Source of the DNA: Mangrovimonas sp. TPBH4
GTDB lineage: Bacteria > Bacteroidota > Bacteroidia > Flavobacteriales > Flavobacteriaceae
Reading direction: 5' to 3'
DNA length: 64,000 nt
Assembly (NCBI RefSeq): GCF_001280505.1
Contig: NZ_LBIO01000044.1
Location: 62,001-126,000 of the forward strand
Positions 8,018 through 15,990 of this stretch are shown in pieces. The translations under genes and the position numbers were made by a program. The number at the start of each line of letters is the position of its first letter. Positions within the stretch are counted from its first letter, which is position 1. The notes below the pieces were generated by a model. The model saw only the letters and a program-made list of their open reading frames with translations. It did no database searches and was not told the origin of the DNA.

Positions 8018-9007
8018 GTGAGCACACGTATAGCCATTGTTATTTTAAACTGGAACGGAAAACAACTTTTGGAAGAATTTCTCCCCTCTGTGGTGTCACA
8101 CTCCCAAGAAGCCAAAATTTATGTGGCAGACAATGCGTCTACAGATGATTCCGTAACATTTGTAAAAGCTAAGTATCCAGAAATAGCCATCATCCAAAAC
8201 CATGAAAATGGTGGGTACGCAAAAGGTTATAATGATGCATTGAAACAAGTGGACGCAGATATTTTCTGCCTTATGAACAGTGATATTGAAGTGACCCCAA
8301 ACTGGCTTCCTCCAATCATCACGGAGTTTGATAATAACCCGAACACCGCCATTGTTCAGCCAAAATTATTAGACTACAAAAGGAAGAACCACTTTGAATA
8401 CGCTGGGGCTGCCGGAGGTTTTATCGATAAATTTGGATATCCCTTTTGTAGAGGTCGAATTTTTGAAACCCTGGAAACTGATAATGGACAATACGATGAC
8501 AATGCTAATATATTTTGGGCTTCCGGAGCCTGTTTCTTTATTAGAAAAGATGTTTTCAACACTTTAAATGGTTTTGACGAATCCTTCTTTGCCCATATGG
8601 AAGAAATTGACCTTTGTTGGCGCGCCTTCAATTTAGGGTATACCACTAAGTATATAGGTGCTTCCACTGTTTATCATGTGGGAGGCGCCACACTTCAATC
8701 CAGCAACCCTAGGAAAACCTATCTTAATTTTAGAAATAGCCTCTACACCCTTACCAAAAATGCCAGCGGACCAATTTTTATATTGGTTTTTACACGTTTG
8801 GTTTTAGATGGCATTGCTGCCCTTAAATTTTTGTTTGAGTTAAAGTTCCAACATATCCTTTCCATTTTAAAAGCGCATTTTAGCTACTATGCTCACTTAC
8901 CGCATTTAATTAAACAACGGAATAAAATTACTCAGCAAAAAAATTACTATAAATACGCTTCCATACTTGTGAGATACTATTTAAAGGGGCAAAAAACATA
9001 TAAATAA
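8018..9007 (+). CDS. Family 2 glycosyltransferase
   Basis: 329 residues, GTG start at 8018 chosen because it places the first beta strand (IAIVILNWNG) at the N terminus. GT-A fold: nucleotide-sugar binding (VADNASTDDS), the DxD-like LMNSDIEV near residue 88–94, and the ASGACFFIRKDVF / GFDESFFAHMEEIDLCWR region typical of rhamnosyltransferase-like GT2 enzymes. The C-terminal ~60 residues are amphipathic or membrane-associated. It probably transfers a sugar to a cell-envelope glycan or lipid on the cytoplasmic face; donor and acceptor are unknown. It starts 10 nt after the preceding stop, suggesting co-transcription. Confidence 0.88.
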   Translation: MSTRIAIVILNWNGKQLLEEFLPSVVSHSQEAKIYVADNASTDDSVTFVKAKYPEIAIIQNHENGGYAKGYNDALKQVDADIFCLMNSDIEVTPNWLPPIITEFDNNPNTAIVQPKLLDYKRKNHFEYAGAAGGFIDKFGYPFCRGRIFETLETDNGQYDDNANIFWASGACFFIRKDVFNTLNGFDESFFAHMEEIDLCWRAFNLGYTTKYIGASTVYHVGGATLQSSNPRKTYLNFRNSLYTLTKNASGPIFILVFTRLVLDGIAALKFLFELKFQHILSILKAHFSYYAHLPHLIKQRNKITQQKNYYKYASILVRYYLKGQKTYK

Positions 9008-9016
9008 TTTCCTACA

Positions 9017-9033
9017 TTAACTTTCATTTAACT
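9017..9033. promoter_or_regulatory. PhoB/PhoP-box-like direct repeat
   Basis: TTAACT at 9017–9022 and 9028–9033, 11-bp period, 56–72 nt upstream of the T9SS-protein gene at 9089. The hexamer ends in T here and is on the gene's own strand. Confidence 0.4.
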
Positions 9034-9088
9034 CCCAAAATAAAAGTACTTTTTAGTTTCACGGTCCTAAATTTATCAATAAACAACC

Positions 9089-9805
9089 ATGAAAAAACTA
9101 TTACTTTTAGGCTGCTTTGCAGCATTGGGAACTATGAATTCCATCGGGCAAACCACTTTTGGATGGGAAACTTTAACAGCTGGGGCTAGTACATCAAAAT
9201 CTGAAACTGTTGATGGAATCACCTTGACAGCAACAACTCCAGGAGGAACCACCAACATGACTATTGCGTCAAACATCTCTTTTCAAGGAGCATCTGGTAA
9301 AGCTTTACAATGCCATACCTCCTCTACCATATTTACATTTGATACTCCCGTAAATATTACTTCGATAGTTGTAATGAGTTATATCACCCCCAATGGACTA
9401 AACTTTACCCTAACCCCTGAAGGAGGTGATAATGAAGTGGAAACTGTAGAAACATCAAACTTTTCGGCCACCGCAGAACTTAATTGGGAAAACGTGACAT
9501 CCTTTACGGTAACTTCACCAATAACCACTGCTCTGTTCGATAACTTAATTGTAGAAAATGCTACTTTAAGCACTTCTGAAATATCAATGGAAGAAATATC
9601 AATTTACCCAAACCCAACATCTTCTATTTTATACATAAAAGGTGTAACTGGTATTATTTCTACAGAAGTCTATAATAGTTTAGGGCAATTAATAGTGAGC
9701 AATACTGACACAGAAATCAATGTTGAAGACCTTACTGCAGGTGTGTATGTTTTAAAAGTAATCACCGACAAAGGCAACTTCACCAAACAATTTGTAAAGG
9801 AATAG
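9089..9805 (+). CDS. Small secreted protein with T9SS sorting domain
   Basis: 238 residues. Signal peptide 1–20 (MKKLLLLGCFAALG..., cleavage after GQ), an all-beta middle region of about 135 residues with no recognised family (TFGWETLTAG...; FDTPVNITSIVVMSY), and a C-terminal type IX secretion domain (ISIYPNPTSSILYIKG... to FVKE). The middle region resembles a jelly-roll carbohydrate-binding fold in its strand pattern, but this is a guess. Secreted or surface-bound. Unlinked in sequence to the LamG array except for the secretion domain and an upstream TTAAC direct repeat, which could mean shared regulation. Confidence 0.85.
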   Translation: MKKLLLLGCFAALGTMNSIGQTTFGWETLTAGASTSKSETVDGITLTATTPGGTTNMTIASNISFQGASGKALQCHTSSTIFTFDTPVNITSIVVMSYITPNGLNFTLTPEGGDNEVETVETSNFSATAELNWENVTSFTVTSPITTALFDNLIVENATLSTSEISMEEISIYPNPTSSILYIKGVTGIISTEVYNSLGQLIVSNTDTEINVEDLTAGVYVLKVITDKGNFTKQFVKE

Positions 9806-9916
9806 CAAATAAAAACACTTTTACAATTAAGGCATACCTAGCAAATAGAGAACTAAAACATAAAATGTTCAACAAAACATTTAAAAAATTAGACGTTATC
9901 AAATTTTTTAACGCCA

Positions 9917-9933
9917 TTAACATTAATTTAACT
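9917..9933. promoter_or_regulatory. PhoB/PhoP-box-like direct repeat
   Basis: TTAACA at 9917–9922 and TTAACT at 9928–9933, 11-bp period, preceded by another TTAACG at 9908. It lies about 20 nt upstream of a TAnnTTTG-like box (TAATTTCG, 9954–9961), a spacing compatible with an activator covering the -33 region. Confidence 0.45.
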
Positions 9934-9953
9934 TTCGCAGTCGGTTTTATCTG

Positions 9954-9961
9954 TAATTTCG
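9954..9961 (+). promoter_or_regulatory. Possible -7 element (TAATTTCG)
   Basis: One mismatch to TAnnTTTG. It sits ~20 nt after a TTAAC direct repeat and opens a gene-free stretch that ends in a strong terminator at 10154–10197. Confidence 0.3.
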
Positions 9962-9964
9962 ATA

Positions 9965-10197
9965 TGTGATTTTAAGTGTGCACAATACATTTAATCGTGT
10001 TTTTTGCTCATTAATTTAATAATTAAGGTATTTATGGGTTCTTTATTATTAGAACCATATTTGGGTTAAATCTAGTTACCTTTACCTTTAACAGAAGCAG
10101 GGATATGACAAAAGTTTAATCTTAGCAGTAACAACTCAACCAACCTTGCTTTTAGCCAAACCACTTCATATTTTGAAGCTGGTTTGGCTTTTTTTTT
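9965..10197 (+). ncRNA. Candidate small RNA upstream of the ompA-like gene
   Basis: The 508-bp gap 9806–10313 has no credible ORF but ends in a strong plus-strand terminator that no upstream gene obviously needs (the previous stop is ~350 nt away). Between the promoter-like box at 9954 and the terminator lies a GGTTCT...AGAACC hairpin (about 10037–10056). A ~230-nt untranslated RNA fits; a second possible start is TACCTTTA near 10077. No RNA family is recognised. The layout parallels the 6423–6125 interval on the other strand, without obvious sequence similarity. Confidence 0.3.
10154..10197 (+). terminator. Strong Rho-independent terminator without an obvious gene
   Basis: AGCCAAACCA–CTTCA / loop / TGAAG–C–TGGTTTGGCT followed by nine Ts. 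It lies 117 nt before the ompA-like start, so it ends something transcribed from 9806–10150. Confidence 0.8.
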
Positions 10198-10268
10198 GCT
10201 CCCATTTTTTGTTTATAAATTTTGTTAAACTTTTTGTTAAGTTATTCCCAAACGAAAATTCTTTTCTA

Positions 10269-10276
10269 TAATTTTG
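10269..10276 (+). promoter_or_regulatory. -7 element of the ompA-like gene
   Basis: TAATTTTG, an exact TAnnTTTG match, 37 nt upstream of the ATG at 10314. No -33 TTTG at the usual distance. Confidence 0.5.
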
Positions 10277-10313
10277 GGACGTTAAATTAATAACGAAATA
10301 ATCACGGATAATT

Positions 10314-11171
10314 ATGAAAAAACTAATGTTATTGAGTGCTTCAGCAATGTTGCTTTTTGGATCTTGTGTGTCTAAGAAAGAATATGCCGCACTTGAAGCG
10401 AAACACAAAGAAACACAGGACTTATTAAATAGCGCTACCGTAAAACTTAACAGCTGTCTTTCAGACAAAGCGGCCGCCACTGCCCGTTTGGAAGGAATGC
10501 AAGAACAGCTTGCCGACTTGCGCAGAACTAACCAGGACTTGATTGACACCAAAGGAAACTTAACAACCTTGACTCAAAAAGGCGCAGAAAACCTTGAAAA
10601 ATCATTGGAGAGCCTTAAGGAAAAAGATTTGAAAATCACTCGTCTTCAGGAAGCTTTAACCAAAAAGGACAGTGTGACTCTTGCCATTGTATCTAGTTTG
10701 AAGAAAGAAGTTGGAATCAATGACCCAGACATTGAAATCAATGTTGAAAAAGGTGTTGTGTTTATTTCTATTGCTGATAAGTTGTTATTCCAAAGTGGAA
10801 GCTACAATGTAACTTCAAGAGCCAAAGAAGTCTTGGCCAAAGTTGCTAAGGTTATCAACAGCAAGCCTAACTTTGAAGCTATGGTAGAAGCCCATACGGA
10901 CAATGTACCTTACCAAAGAGGTGTGCTATTAGACAATTGGGATTTAAGTGTAAAACGTGCGACTTCTGTGGTTAGAGTATTGGAAAGCCTTGATGTAAAC
11001 CCTCAACAGCTTATTGCTGCCGGTCGTGCCGAATTTGTTCCTTTAGCTTCCAACGATACTGCTGAAGACAGATCTAAAAACAGACGTACAAGAATCGTGG
11101 TGCTTCCAAAAATCGACCAGTTCTATGACATGATCGAAGAAGAAATGAAAAACCTTTCTAATGAAGGTTAA
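10314..11171 (+). CDS. OmpA-family peptidoglycan-associated lipoprotein
   Basis: 285 residues. Lipoprotein signal with lipobox cysteine at C18 (LLFGSC), an alpha-helical coiled-coil stretch about 25–125 rich in K/E/A/L heptads, then an OmpA/MotB C-terminal domain about 135–280 (VEAHTDNVPY near 198; NWDLSVKRATSVVRVL; the RSKNRRTRIVVLP peptidoglycan-binding end). The domain binds diaminopimelate in peptidoglycan and tethers the outer membrane to the wall. The arrangement resembles flavobacterial PorE/OmpA-like envelope lipoproteins, but a T9SS role cannot be claimed from sequence. Own promoter and terminator, so likely monocistronic. Confidence 0.88.
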   Translation: MKKLMLLSASAMLLFGSCVSKKEYAALEAKHKETQDLLNSATVKLNSCLSDKAAATARLEGMQEQLADLRRTNQDLIDTKGNLTTLTQKGAENLEKSLESLKEKDLKITRLQEALTKKDSVTLAIVSSLKKEVGINDPDIEINVEKGVVFISIADKLLFQSGSYNVTSRAKEVLAKVAKVINSKPNFEAMVEAHTDNVPYQRGVLLDNWDLSVKRATSVVRVLESLDVNPQQLIAAGRAEFVPLASNDTAEDRSKNRRTRIVVLPKIDQFYDMIEEEMKNLSNEG

Positions 11172-11192
11172 AAACCTCATAAACCATATCAC

Positions 11193-11224
11193 AAAAGCCC
11201 GCCTTTAAGGTGGGCTTTTTTTTG
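11193..11224 (+). terminator. Rho-independent terminator of the ompA-like gene
   Basis: AAAAGCCCGCC (11193–11203), loop TTTAA, GGTGGGCTTTT (11209–11219), then more Ts; 21 nt after the stop. Confidence 0.88.
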
Positions 11225-11480
11225 TTAATGTTCTTTTATAACGATGAAAAATTGTATAACTTAAAACTCAGATTAGCAACACTTTACCACTCACCCTTCC
11301 TTTTGTGAAGTTTGTCTTACGGGTTATTTATTTTTTATCCATTAAACGATTAAAATTGGTAATTAAAAGAAAAACAGCACGTTATAGTTTTGCTTCTCTT
11401 ATATTTATATATCCCAAAGCTACCTTTCTTTTTTTTTAAGAACTAGAACTGTAATTGCCTGCTTCTAATTTATTTAACCC
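11225..11480. other. Intergenic stretch, no recognised content
   Basis: AT-rich DNA between the ompA-like terminator and the small ORF at 11481. No convincing promoter, repeat or RNA structure was seen. Confidence 0.6.
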
Positions 11481-11654
11481 ATGGAACATGCATTACCTTA
11501 TCGTTTTAAAAGACGTTCAAAAAACCATTTCGATTGGTTATTAAATGTTATCAAATCTGAAAAATACCATGAAGCCGAATCTATTATTGTAGAACACACC
11601 TTTAATAAAATGTCCAGTTCAAGAACAAGCTTCGAGCACAACAGTGTATTTTGA
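11481..11654 (+). CDS. Hypothetical 57-residue protein
   Basis: Small ORF MEHALPYRFKRRSKN... ending HNSVF. It has a basic N-terminal third and a mixed helical remainder (FDWLLNVIKSEKYHEAESIIVEHTF), with no signal peptide or membrane segment. Composition looks protein-like and not random, but there is no clear ribosome site and no recognised family. It stands alone between an ompA-like terminator and the convergent tsaC-like gene. Treat it as a possible gene. Confidence 0.35.
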   Translation: MEHALPYRFKRRSKNHFDWLLNVIKSEKYHEAESIIVEHTFNKMSSSRTSFEHNSVF

Positions 11655-11769
11655 ACATTTACAGTTTACGTTTTCTCATAGAAAAGCCCTTTAGTTGTCC
11701 GTTAAATTATTAACAGTTCAACCGCTTTGTTGCATCCCAACACAAGCAACTCAAACCAAAGAATGCCTC

Positions 11770-12390
11770 CTAAAAAATTTCCAAAGAACCTTTGCCCTCA
11801 CGAACAATTAAAGGCGCTTCTTCCGAAAGATCTATCACCGTGGACGCTTCATTATCTCCATAACCGCCATCGATAACAAGATCCACCAAATTATCCCATT
11901 TTTCAAGTATCAATTCCGGATCTGTTGTATATTCCAATATTTCATCCTCATCCCTTATGGATGTAGAAATAATTGGATTGCCTAATTGTTTTACAATTTC
12001 TAAGGCAATATTATTGTTTGGCACCCTTATCCCTACGGTTTTCTTTTTCTTAAATACAGAAGGTAGTGTTTTAGCTCCGGGCAGGATAAAGGTGTAAGGC
12101 CCCGGCAAAGCTCTTTTTAAAATTTTAAAGGTAGTCGTGTCTATTTGCTTTACATAATCACTCAAATTGCTCAAGTCTTCACAAATAAATGAAAAATTGG
12201 CCTTTTCAAGTTTTACATTCTTAATTCTAGCCACCCGCTCCAAAGCCTTGGTATTTTTTATATCGCAGCCCAAGCCATAAACCGTATCCGTTGGGTAAAT
12301 AATCAAGCCTCCATTCTTAAGGATTTTGACCACTTTGTCAATCTCTCTTGGGTTTGGGTTTTCCTCATAAATTCTGATAAATTGAGCCAT
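11770..12390 (-). CDS. L-threonylcarbamoyladenylate synthase (YrdC/Sua5 family)
   Basis: 206 residues. YrdC-type fold: the KxR-like nucleotide pocket (IYPTDTVYGLGCDI near 32–45; ARIKNVKLEKANFSFICEDLS), PGPYTFILP near 112, VGIRVPNN near 130 and GNPIISTSI near 147. Length matches the bacterial TsaC type (about 200) without the Sua5 C-terminal domain. It makes threonylcarbamoyl-AMP from threonine, bicarbonate and ATP, the first step of t6A37 formation in ANN-decoding tRNAs. In the motif KxxKxxPxxx(F/L)xxL the usual P is replaced (KANFSFIC), a variant common in Bacteroidota copies as I recall. Stand-alone gene. Confidence 0.88.
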   Translation of the reverse strand: MAQFIRIYEENPNPREIDKVVKILKNGGLIIYPTDTVYGLGCDIKNTKALERVARIKNVKLEKANFSFICEDLSNLSDYVKQIDTTTFKILKRALPGPYTFILPGAKTLPSVFKKKKTVGIRVPNNNIALEIVKQLGNPIISTSIRDEDEILEYTTDPELILEKWDNLVDLVIDGGYGDNEASTVIDLSEEAPLIVREGKGSLEIF

Positions 12391-12593
12391 TTTAAACGTT
12401 TCTTACATCCCCATAAAATTAGTTAAATAATCCCAATAGGCACACCTATAAAATCATCTTTAATAAATTGAAAATCAATAATTTAAAAATTTTAATTATC
12501 TTTAATAGCATATTTCCCTCCCAAAACACACAATTGCCTCATTTCATTATTTAATAGCACTTAAAATGAAAGTAACCATTAAATAATTGAAAT

Positions 12594-13037
12594 ATGAACT
12601 CCAATAATGAAAAAAAAGACACAAAGGTTTATCTCACAGTAGATACAAGTAAAATCAACTTGGGTAATGTAAATTTCACGGCTATATTTTCGGACAACAG
12701 AGACGATGTCCAATATCCCGCAGGTGTTCCAAGTAAATTTACTTCCAAAGTTGATAAAAACAAATCTGTTACCTGGGAAGGTCTCCCAAAATATCCGGAT
12801 TCTGGTGATACTGTCCAAATTATCTTGGTAGCACGAAAGCCAGGAGACAGCGGGGGTGCCAAAATTTTAAAAAAATCTATAATCGAAGTAGATAACCAAG
12901 GAAATGTTTCCGGAAAAATACATGATAGCGATATAGAGGGAGAAGAAAACTATTATGTGGTGTTTACCGTCAATAATGATACTTCAAATCCGTATGTCTT
13001 AGATCCGAAACTAAAAATGACTAATATTTCTCAATAA
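12594..13037 (+). CDS. Hypothetical protein upstream of the adenylate cyclase
   Basis: 147 residues, no signal peptide. Predominantly beta (VYLTVDTSKINLGNVNFTAIF; DTVQIILVARKPGD; NYYVVFTVNN), acidic, without recognised motifs. The strand pattern suggests an Ig-like or pilus-like sandwich, but I cannot name a family. It ends 37 nt before the cyclase gene on the same strand with no terminator between, so they are probably co-transcribed and it may be functionally linked to cAMP signalling. Start ATG 12594 is the first of the frame. Confidence 0.7.
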   Translation: MNSNNEKKDTKVYLTVDTSKINLGNVNFTAIFSDNRDDVQYPAGVPSKFTSKVDKNKSVTWEGLPKYPDSGDTVQIILVARKPGDSGGAKILKKSIIEVDNQGNVSGKIHDSDIEGEENYYVVFTVNNDTSNPYVLDPKLKMTNISQ

Positions 13038-13073
13038 AGAAGAAATAACTCGTTTTACTTTTAATATTAAAGT

Positions 13074-14918
13074 ATGTGCTCAAGAATATTCAGGGTGAGT
13101 ATACTTATTTCATTTTGTTTATCGCTCCCTTTAACCTCTTGCTTTGGCCAAAATCAACGGATCGCAGATAGTTTAATTTTGGTATACAATTCCAATGCAA
13201 AATATCAAGACAGCTTAATCCTAATTGATGCCATTGCCAATAACAGCATAAATCCAAATACAAAACTAAAATATTCCAATCTTCTGATTCAGAAAGCTCC
13301 AAAAGATTCCTTACAACTTCAGTATTCAGCAAACCTACAAAAAGGCAATGCCCTTAACGACAAAGGAGACTTTCTAGAAGCTTTGCAGTGTTACTTTACA
13401 AGTTTGAAATATGCAGAAATAATTAAGAGTGATACTTCTATTGGTGCTGTACAAATTAGTATTGCAGACACCTATTCCAAAGTAAAGGATTCAAGCAATA
13501 CTTACCAATACTATTTAAAAGGAATTGACAAACTGCGTATCACTAAAGATTCAATAAAATTAGGAAACGCCCTTTATAACCTTGGAGATGAATATTTAAA
13601 ATCCAATAATCCAACCAAAGCACTTTCCAACACAAAAGAAGCTGGCCATATTTTTGAAAAATTAAATGATGTTAGAGCTTTAGCCTATGTAGAAGGAAAT
13701 ATTGGTAAGATTTATGCTGAAATGAACCAGGATGAACTTGCTTTAGAAAAAATAAATTCAGCAATAAATACCCTCAAGAAATTCCAAGACTATTACGCAA
13801 TTTCAGAATTTCTTATTTACATAGCAGACATCTATGCAAAAAAAGGTAACATAAAAAAGGCCTTAACCTATGCTAATAAAAGTTTAAACCTAGCTCAAAA
13901 ATATCATCTCGATGATCAACTAAGTGAAACCTATTTAAAATTATCCAAGCTCTATGAAGCACAAGGAAATTTTGAGGCTTCTTATTCTAATTACAAACAA
14001 CATATTGCTTATAGAGACAGCATTATAAACCTTGAAACCATCCAAAAAATGGCAAATGAAAGAGCAACTTTTGAAATTTCACAAAGAGATGCCAAAATGG
14101 CCATTTTAGAAAAAGAAGCTGAAATTTCCAAACTCAAAGCACGCCGGCAAAGGGCCGCTATTTATGCCACTGCCGCTATTATATTTTTAACTTCCCTTCT
14201 AGCTTGGGGACTTTACAGACGTTATAAATTCATCAATAAAACCAAAATCATTATCGAAAATGAAAAGAAACGTTCTGATGATTTACTCAGAAATATCCTT
14301 CCTGAACAAACCGCTCAAGAGCTGAAACAACACGGTAAAGTGAAAGCTCAAAAAATCAAGGATGCCACTGTATTGTTTACCGATTTTGTTGGTTTCACAA
14401 GGTATTCAGAGCACCTTCCCCCTCAACAGTTGGTAGAAAGCATTGATTACTATTTTTCAAAATTCGATGAAATTATTGGGCGTTACCAATTGGAAAAAAT
14501 AAAAACCGTTGGAGATGCCTATATGTGCGCTAGCGGCCTGCACAACCATAGTCCCAACCATACGCAAAACACGATTTTGGCGGCCATGGACATCATGGAT
14601 TTTGTAAATGAGACCAAAACTTCAAATAAGCAGCAAACCTCCAATTTTGATATTCGTATAGGCATCAACACAGGCTCTGTAGTTGCGGGTGTGGTAGGGA
14701 CAAAGAAATTTGCTTATGACATTTGGGGCGATACCGTGAATGTTGCCTCCAGAATGGAATCTTGCTCCCTTCCTGGAAAAATCAATATCTCCCACAACAC
14801 TTACAAAATTGTAAAAAACGAATTTGATTGCGAATATCGCGGGAAGGTTGAAGTAAAAAACAGAGGCATCATGAAAATGTATTTTGTTCACACAAAAAAG
14901 CAACTACATCACACTTAA
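13074..14918 (+). CDS. TPR-repeat membrane adenylate cyclase (class III)
   Basis: 614 residues. Signal-like N terminus (1–25), tetratricopeptide repeats about 65–330 predicted outside the cytoplasm, a membrane helix about 360–380 (AIYATAAIIFLTSLLAWGLY), then a class III nucleotide cyclase domain about 400–610. Metal-binding aspartates are D437 (FTDFVGF) and D481 (TVGDAYM). The purine-specifying positions are K477 (EKIKT) and D549 (YDIWGDT), the Lys/Asp pair of adenylate cyclases, not the Glu/Cys of guanylate cyclases. Transition-state N and R are in NVASRMES. The topology suggests a sensor converting a periplasmic protein signal into cAMP. Follows the hypothetical gene at 12594. Confidence 0.92.
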   Translation: MCSRIFRVSILISFCLSLPLTSCFGQNQRIADSLILVYNSNAKYQDSLILIDAIANNSINPNTKLKYSNLLIQKAPKDSLQLQYSANLQKGNALNDKGDFLEALQCYFTSLKYAEIIKSDTSIGAVQISIADTYSKVKDSSNTYQYYLKGIDKLRITKDSIKLGNALYNLGDEYLKSNNPTKALSNTKEAGHIFEKLNDVRALAYVEGNIGKIYAEMNQDELALEKINSAINTLKKFQDYYAISEFLIYIADIYAKKGNIKKALTYANKSLNLAQKYHLDDQLSETYLKLSKLYEAQGNFEASYSNYKQHIAYRDSIINLETIQKMANERATFEISQRDAKMAILEKEAEISKLKARRQRAAIYATAAIIFLTSLLAWGLYRRYKFINKTKIIIENEKKRSDDLLRNILPEQTAQELKQHGKVKAQKIKDATVLFTDFVGFTRYSEHLPPQQLVESIDYYFSKFDEIIGRYQLEKIKTVGDAYMCASGLHNHSPNHTQNTILAAMDIMDFVNETKTSNKQQTSNFDIRIGINTGSVVAGVVGTKKFAYDIWGDTVNVASRMESCSLPGKINISHNTYKIVKNEFDCEYRGKVEVKNRGIMKMYFVHTKKQLHHT

Positions 14919-15030
14919 ACATCCACAAACAATCCAACTACTTAAAGTCATAAACCTAAATTCAAATACATTTAGGCATCAAATCAAGCCAAATACTGTA
15001 ACATCTCTCCTTTTTTGAAGTCTTAAATGT

Positions 15031-15990
15031 ATGAGAGTATTCTTTTATATTATTAGTCTTGTCTTCACACTTCAATCAGGTTTTGCCAATTACAGGATCA
15101 ACCAAGTAGCATTTGCCGAAGCCGAAATCCTTAACCAATACACCGCTCGTATTCCCTTCCAACTTATAGACAACCTTATTGTGGTTAAGGCTGAATTGTT
15201 AGGTCAAAAAGGAAATTTCATTATCGACACGGGTTCAGAAGCCCTAATACTCAACAACGTACATTTCCCTGCAAAATACGCCCACAACAAAAAAAGACAG
15301 AAAATGAGTGGCGTTGTGAGTATTATTGACAACCCATTCGAACGCAAACTCAATTCTTTTGTCATTGAAAACCTAGTGATGGAAAATCAAACCTCAGATG
15401 TGATTGACCTATCCCACATTGAAACCTCTAAGAAAATAAAGCTCCTTGGAGTCATAGGCTATAGTATTTTGAAAGATTACGAGGTGTTTGTCGACTTATA
15501 TCTTAACCAAATCACACTTTCCAAAACTGATAATAATGGCACCAAATTAGATCCTCGTGGCTATTTGGAAAAGATTGTTGACAGCGTTGGATTTCAACTG
15601 AAAAACCACACTATTGTTGTAAATGCCTCTATCAATGGACACCCCTTGACATTTGGAGTAGATACGGCTGCAGAAGTGAATCAAATCAACCATAAAGCAC
15701 CACGAAAAGCCCTAAAGTACTTCCTCCCAAAAGGGCGCATATTGCTTACTGGAGCCAGCAATAGACAAATTGAAGTTTTGGCAGGGAATTTGCACCGTGT
15801 AAAACTAAGCAAATCGGTTTACTTGGGACCAATGCAAACCATCCTAACCAATTTGGACAATCTCAATAAAGCCTTCGGCACCAGTTTGGACGGCATTTTG
15901 GGGTATGAATTTTTCAAACAAAAACGAACAATTATCAATTATAAAAAAGAAAAACTTTACTTTGTACAATATCCATTACAATTGCATTGA
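15031..15990 (+). CDS. Retropepsin-like aspartic protease, secreted
   Basis: 319 residues. Signal peptide about 1–19 (cleavage near GFAN), then a duplicated aspartyl-protease fold: first motif FIIDTGSEALIL with D66-T67-G68, second motif FGVDTAAEV with D211-T-A, each followed by a hydrophobic-hydrophobic-N/Q element. This is a single-chain, two-lobe arrangement of the gag-asp/retropepsin type without the PDZ domain seen in many bacterial members. The second site has DTA instead of DTG, which is tolerated in some aspartic proteases. The stop overlaps the start of the carbohydrate-binding-like gene at 15987, so the pair is translationally coupled. Substrate unknown. Confidence 0.82.
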   Translation: MRVFFYIISLVFTLQSGFANYRINQVAFAEAEILNQYTARIPFQLIDNLIVVKAELLGQKGNFIIDTGSEALILNNVHFPAKYAHNKKRQKMSGVVSIIDNPFERKLNSFVIENLVMENQTSDVIDLSHIETSKKIKLLGVIGYSILKDYEVFVDLYLNQITLSKTDNNGTKLDPRGYLEKIVDSVGFQLKNHTIVVNASINGHPLTFGVDTAAEVNQINHKAPRKALKYFLPKGRILLTGASNRQIEVLAGNLHRVKLSKSVYLGPMQTILTNLDNLNKAFGTSLDGILGYEFFKQKRTIINYKKEKLYFVQYPLQLH

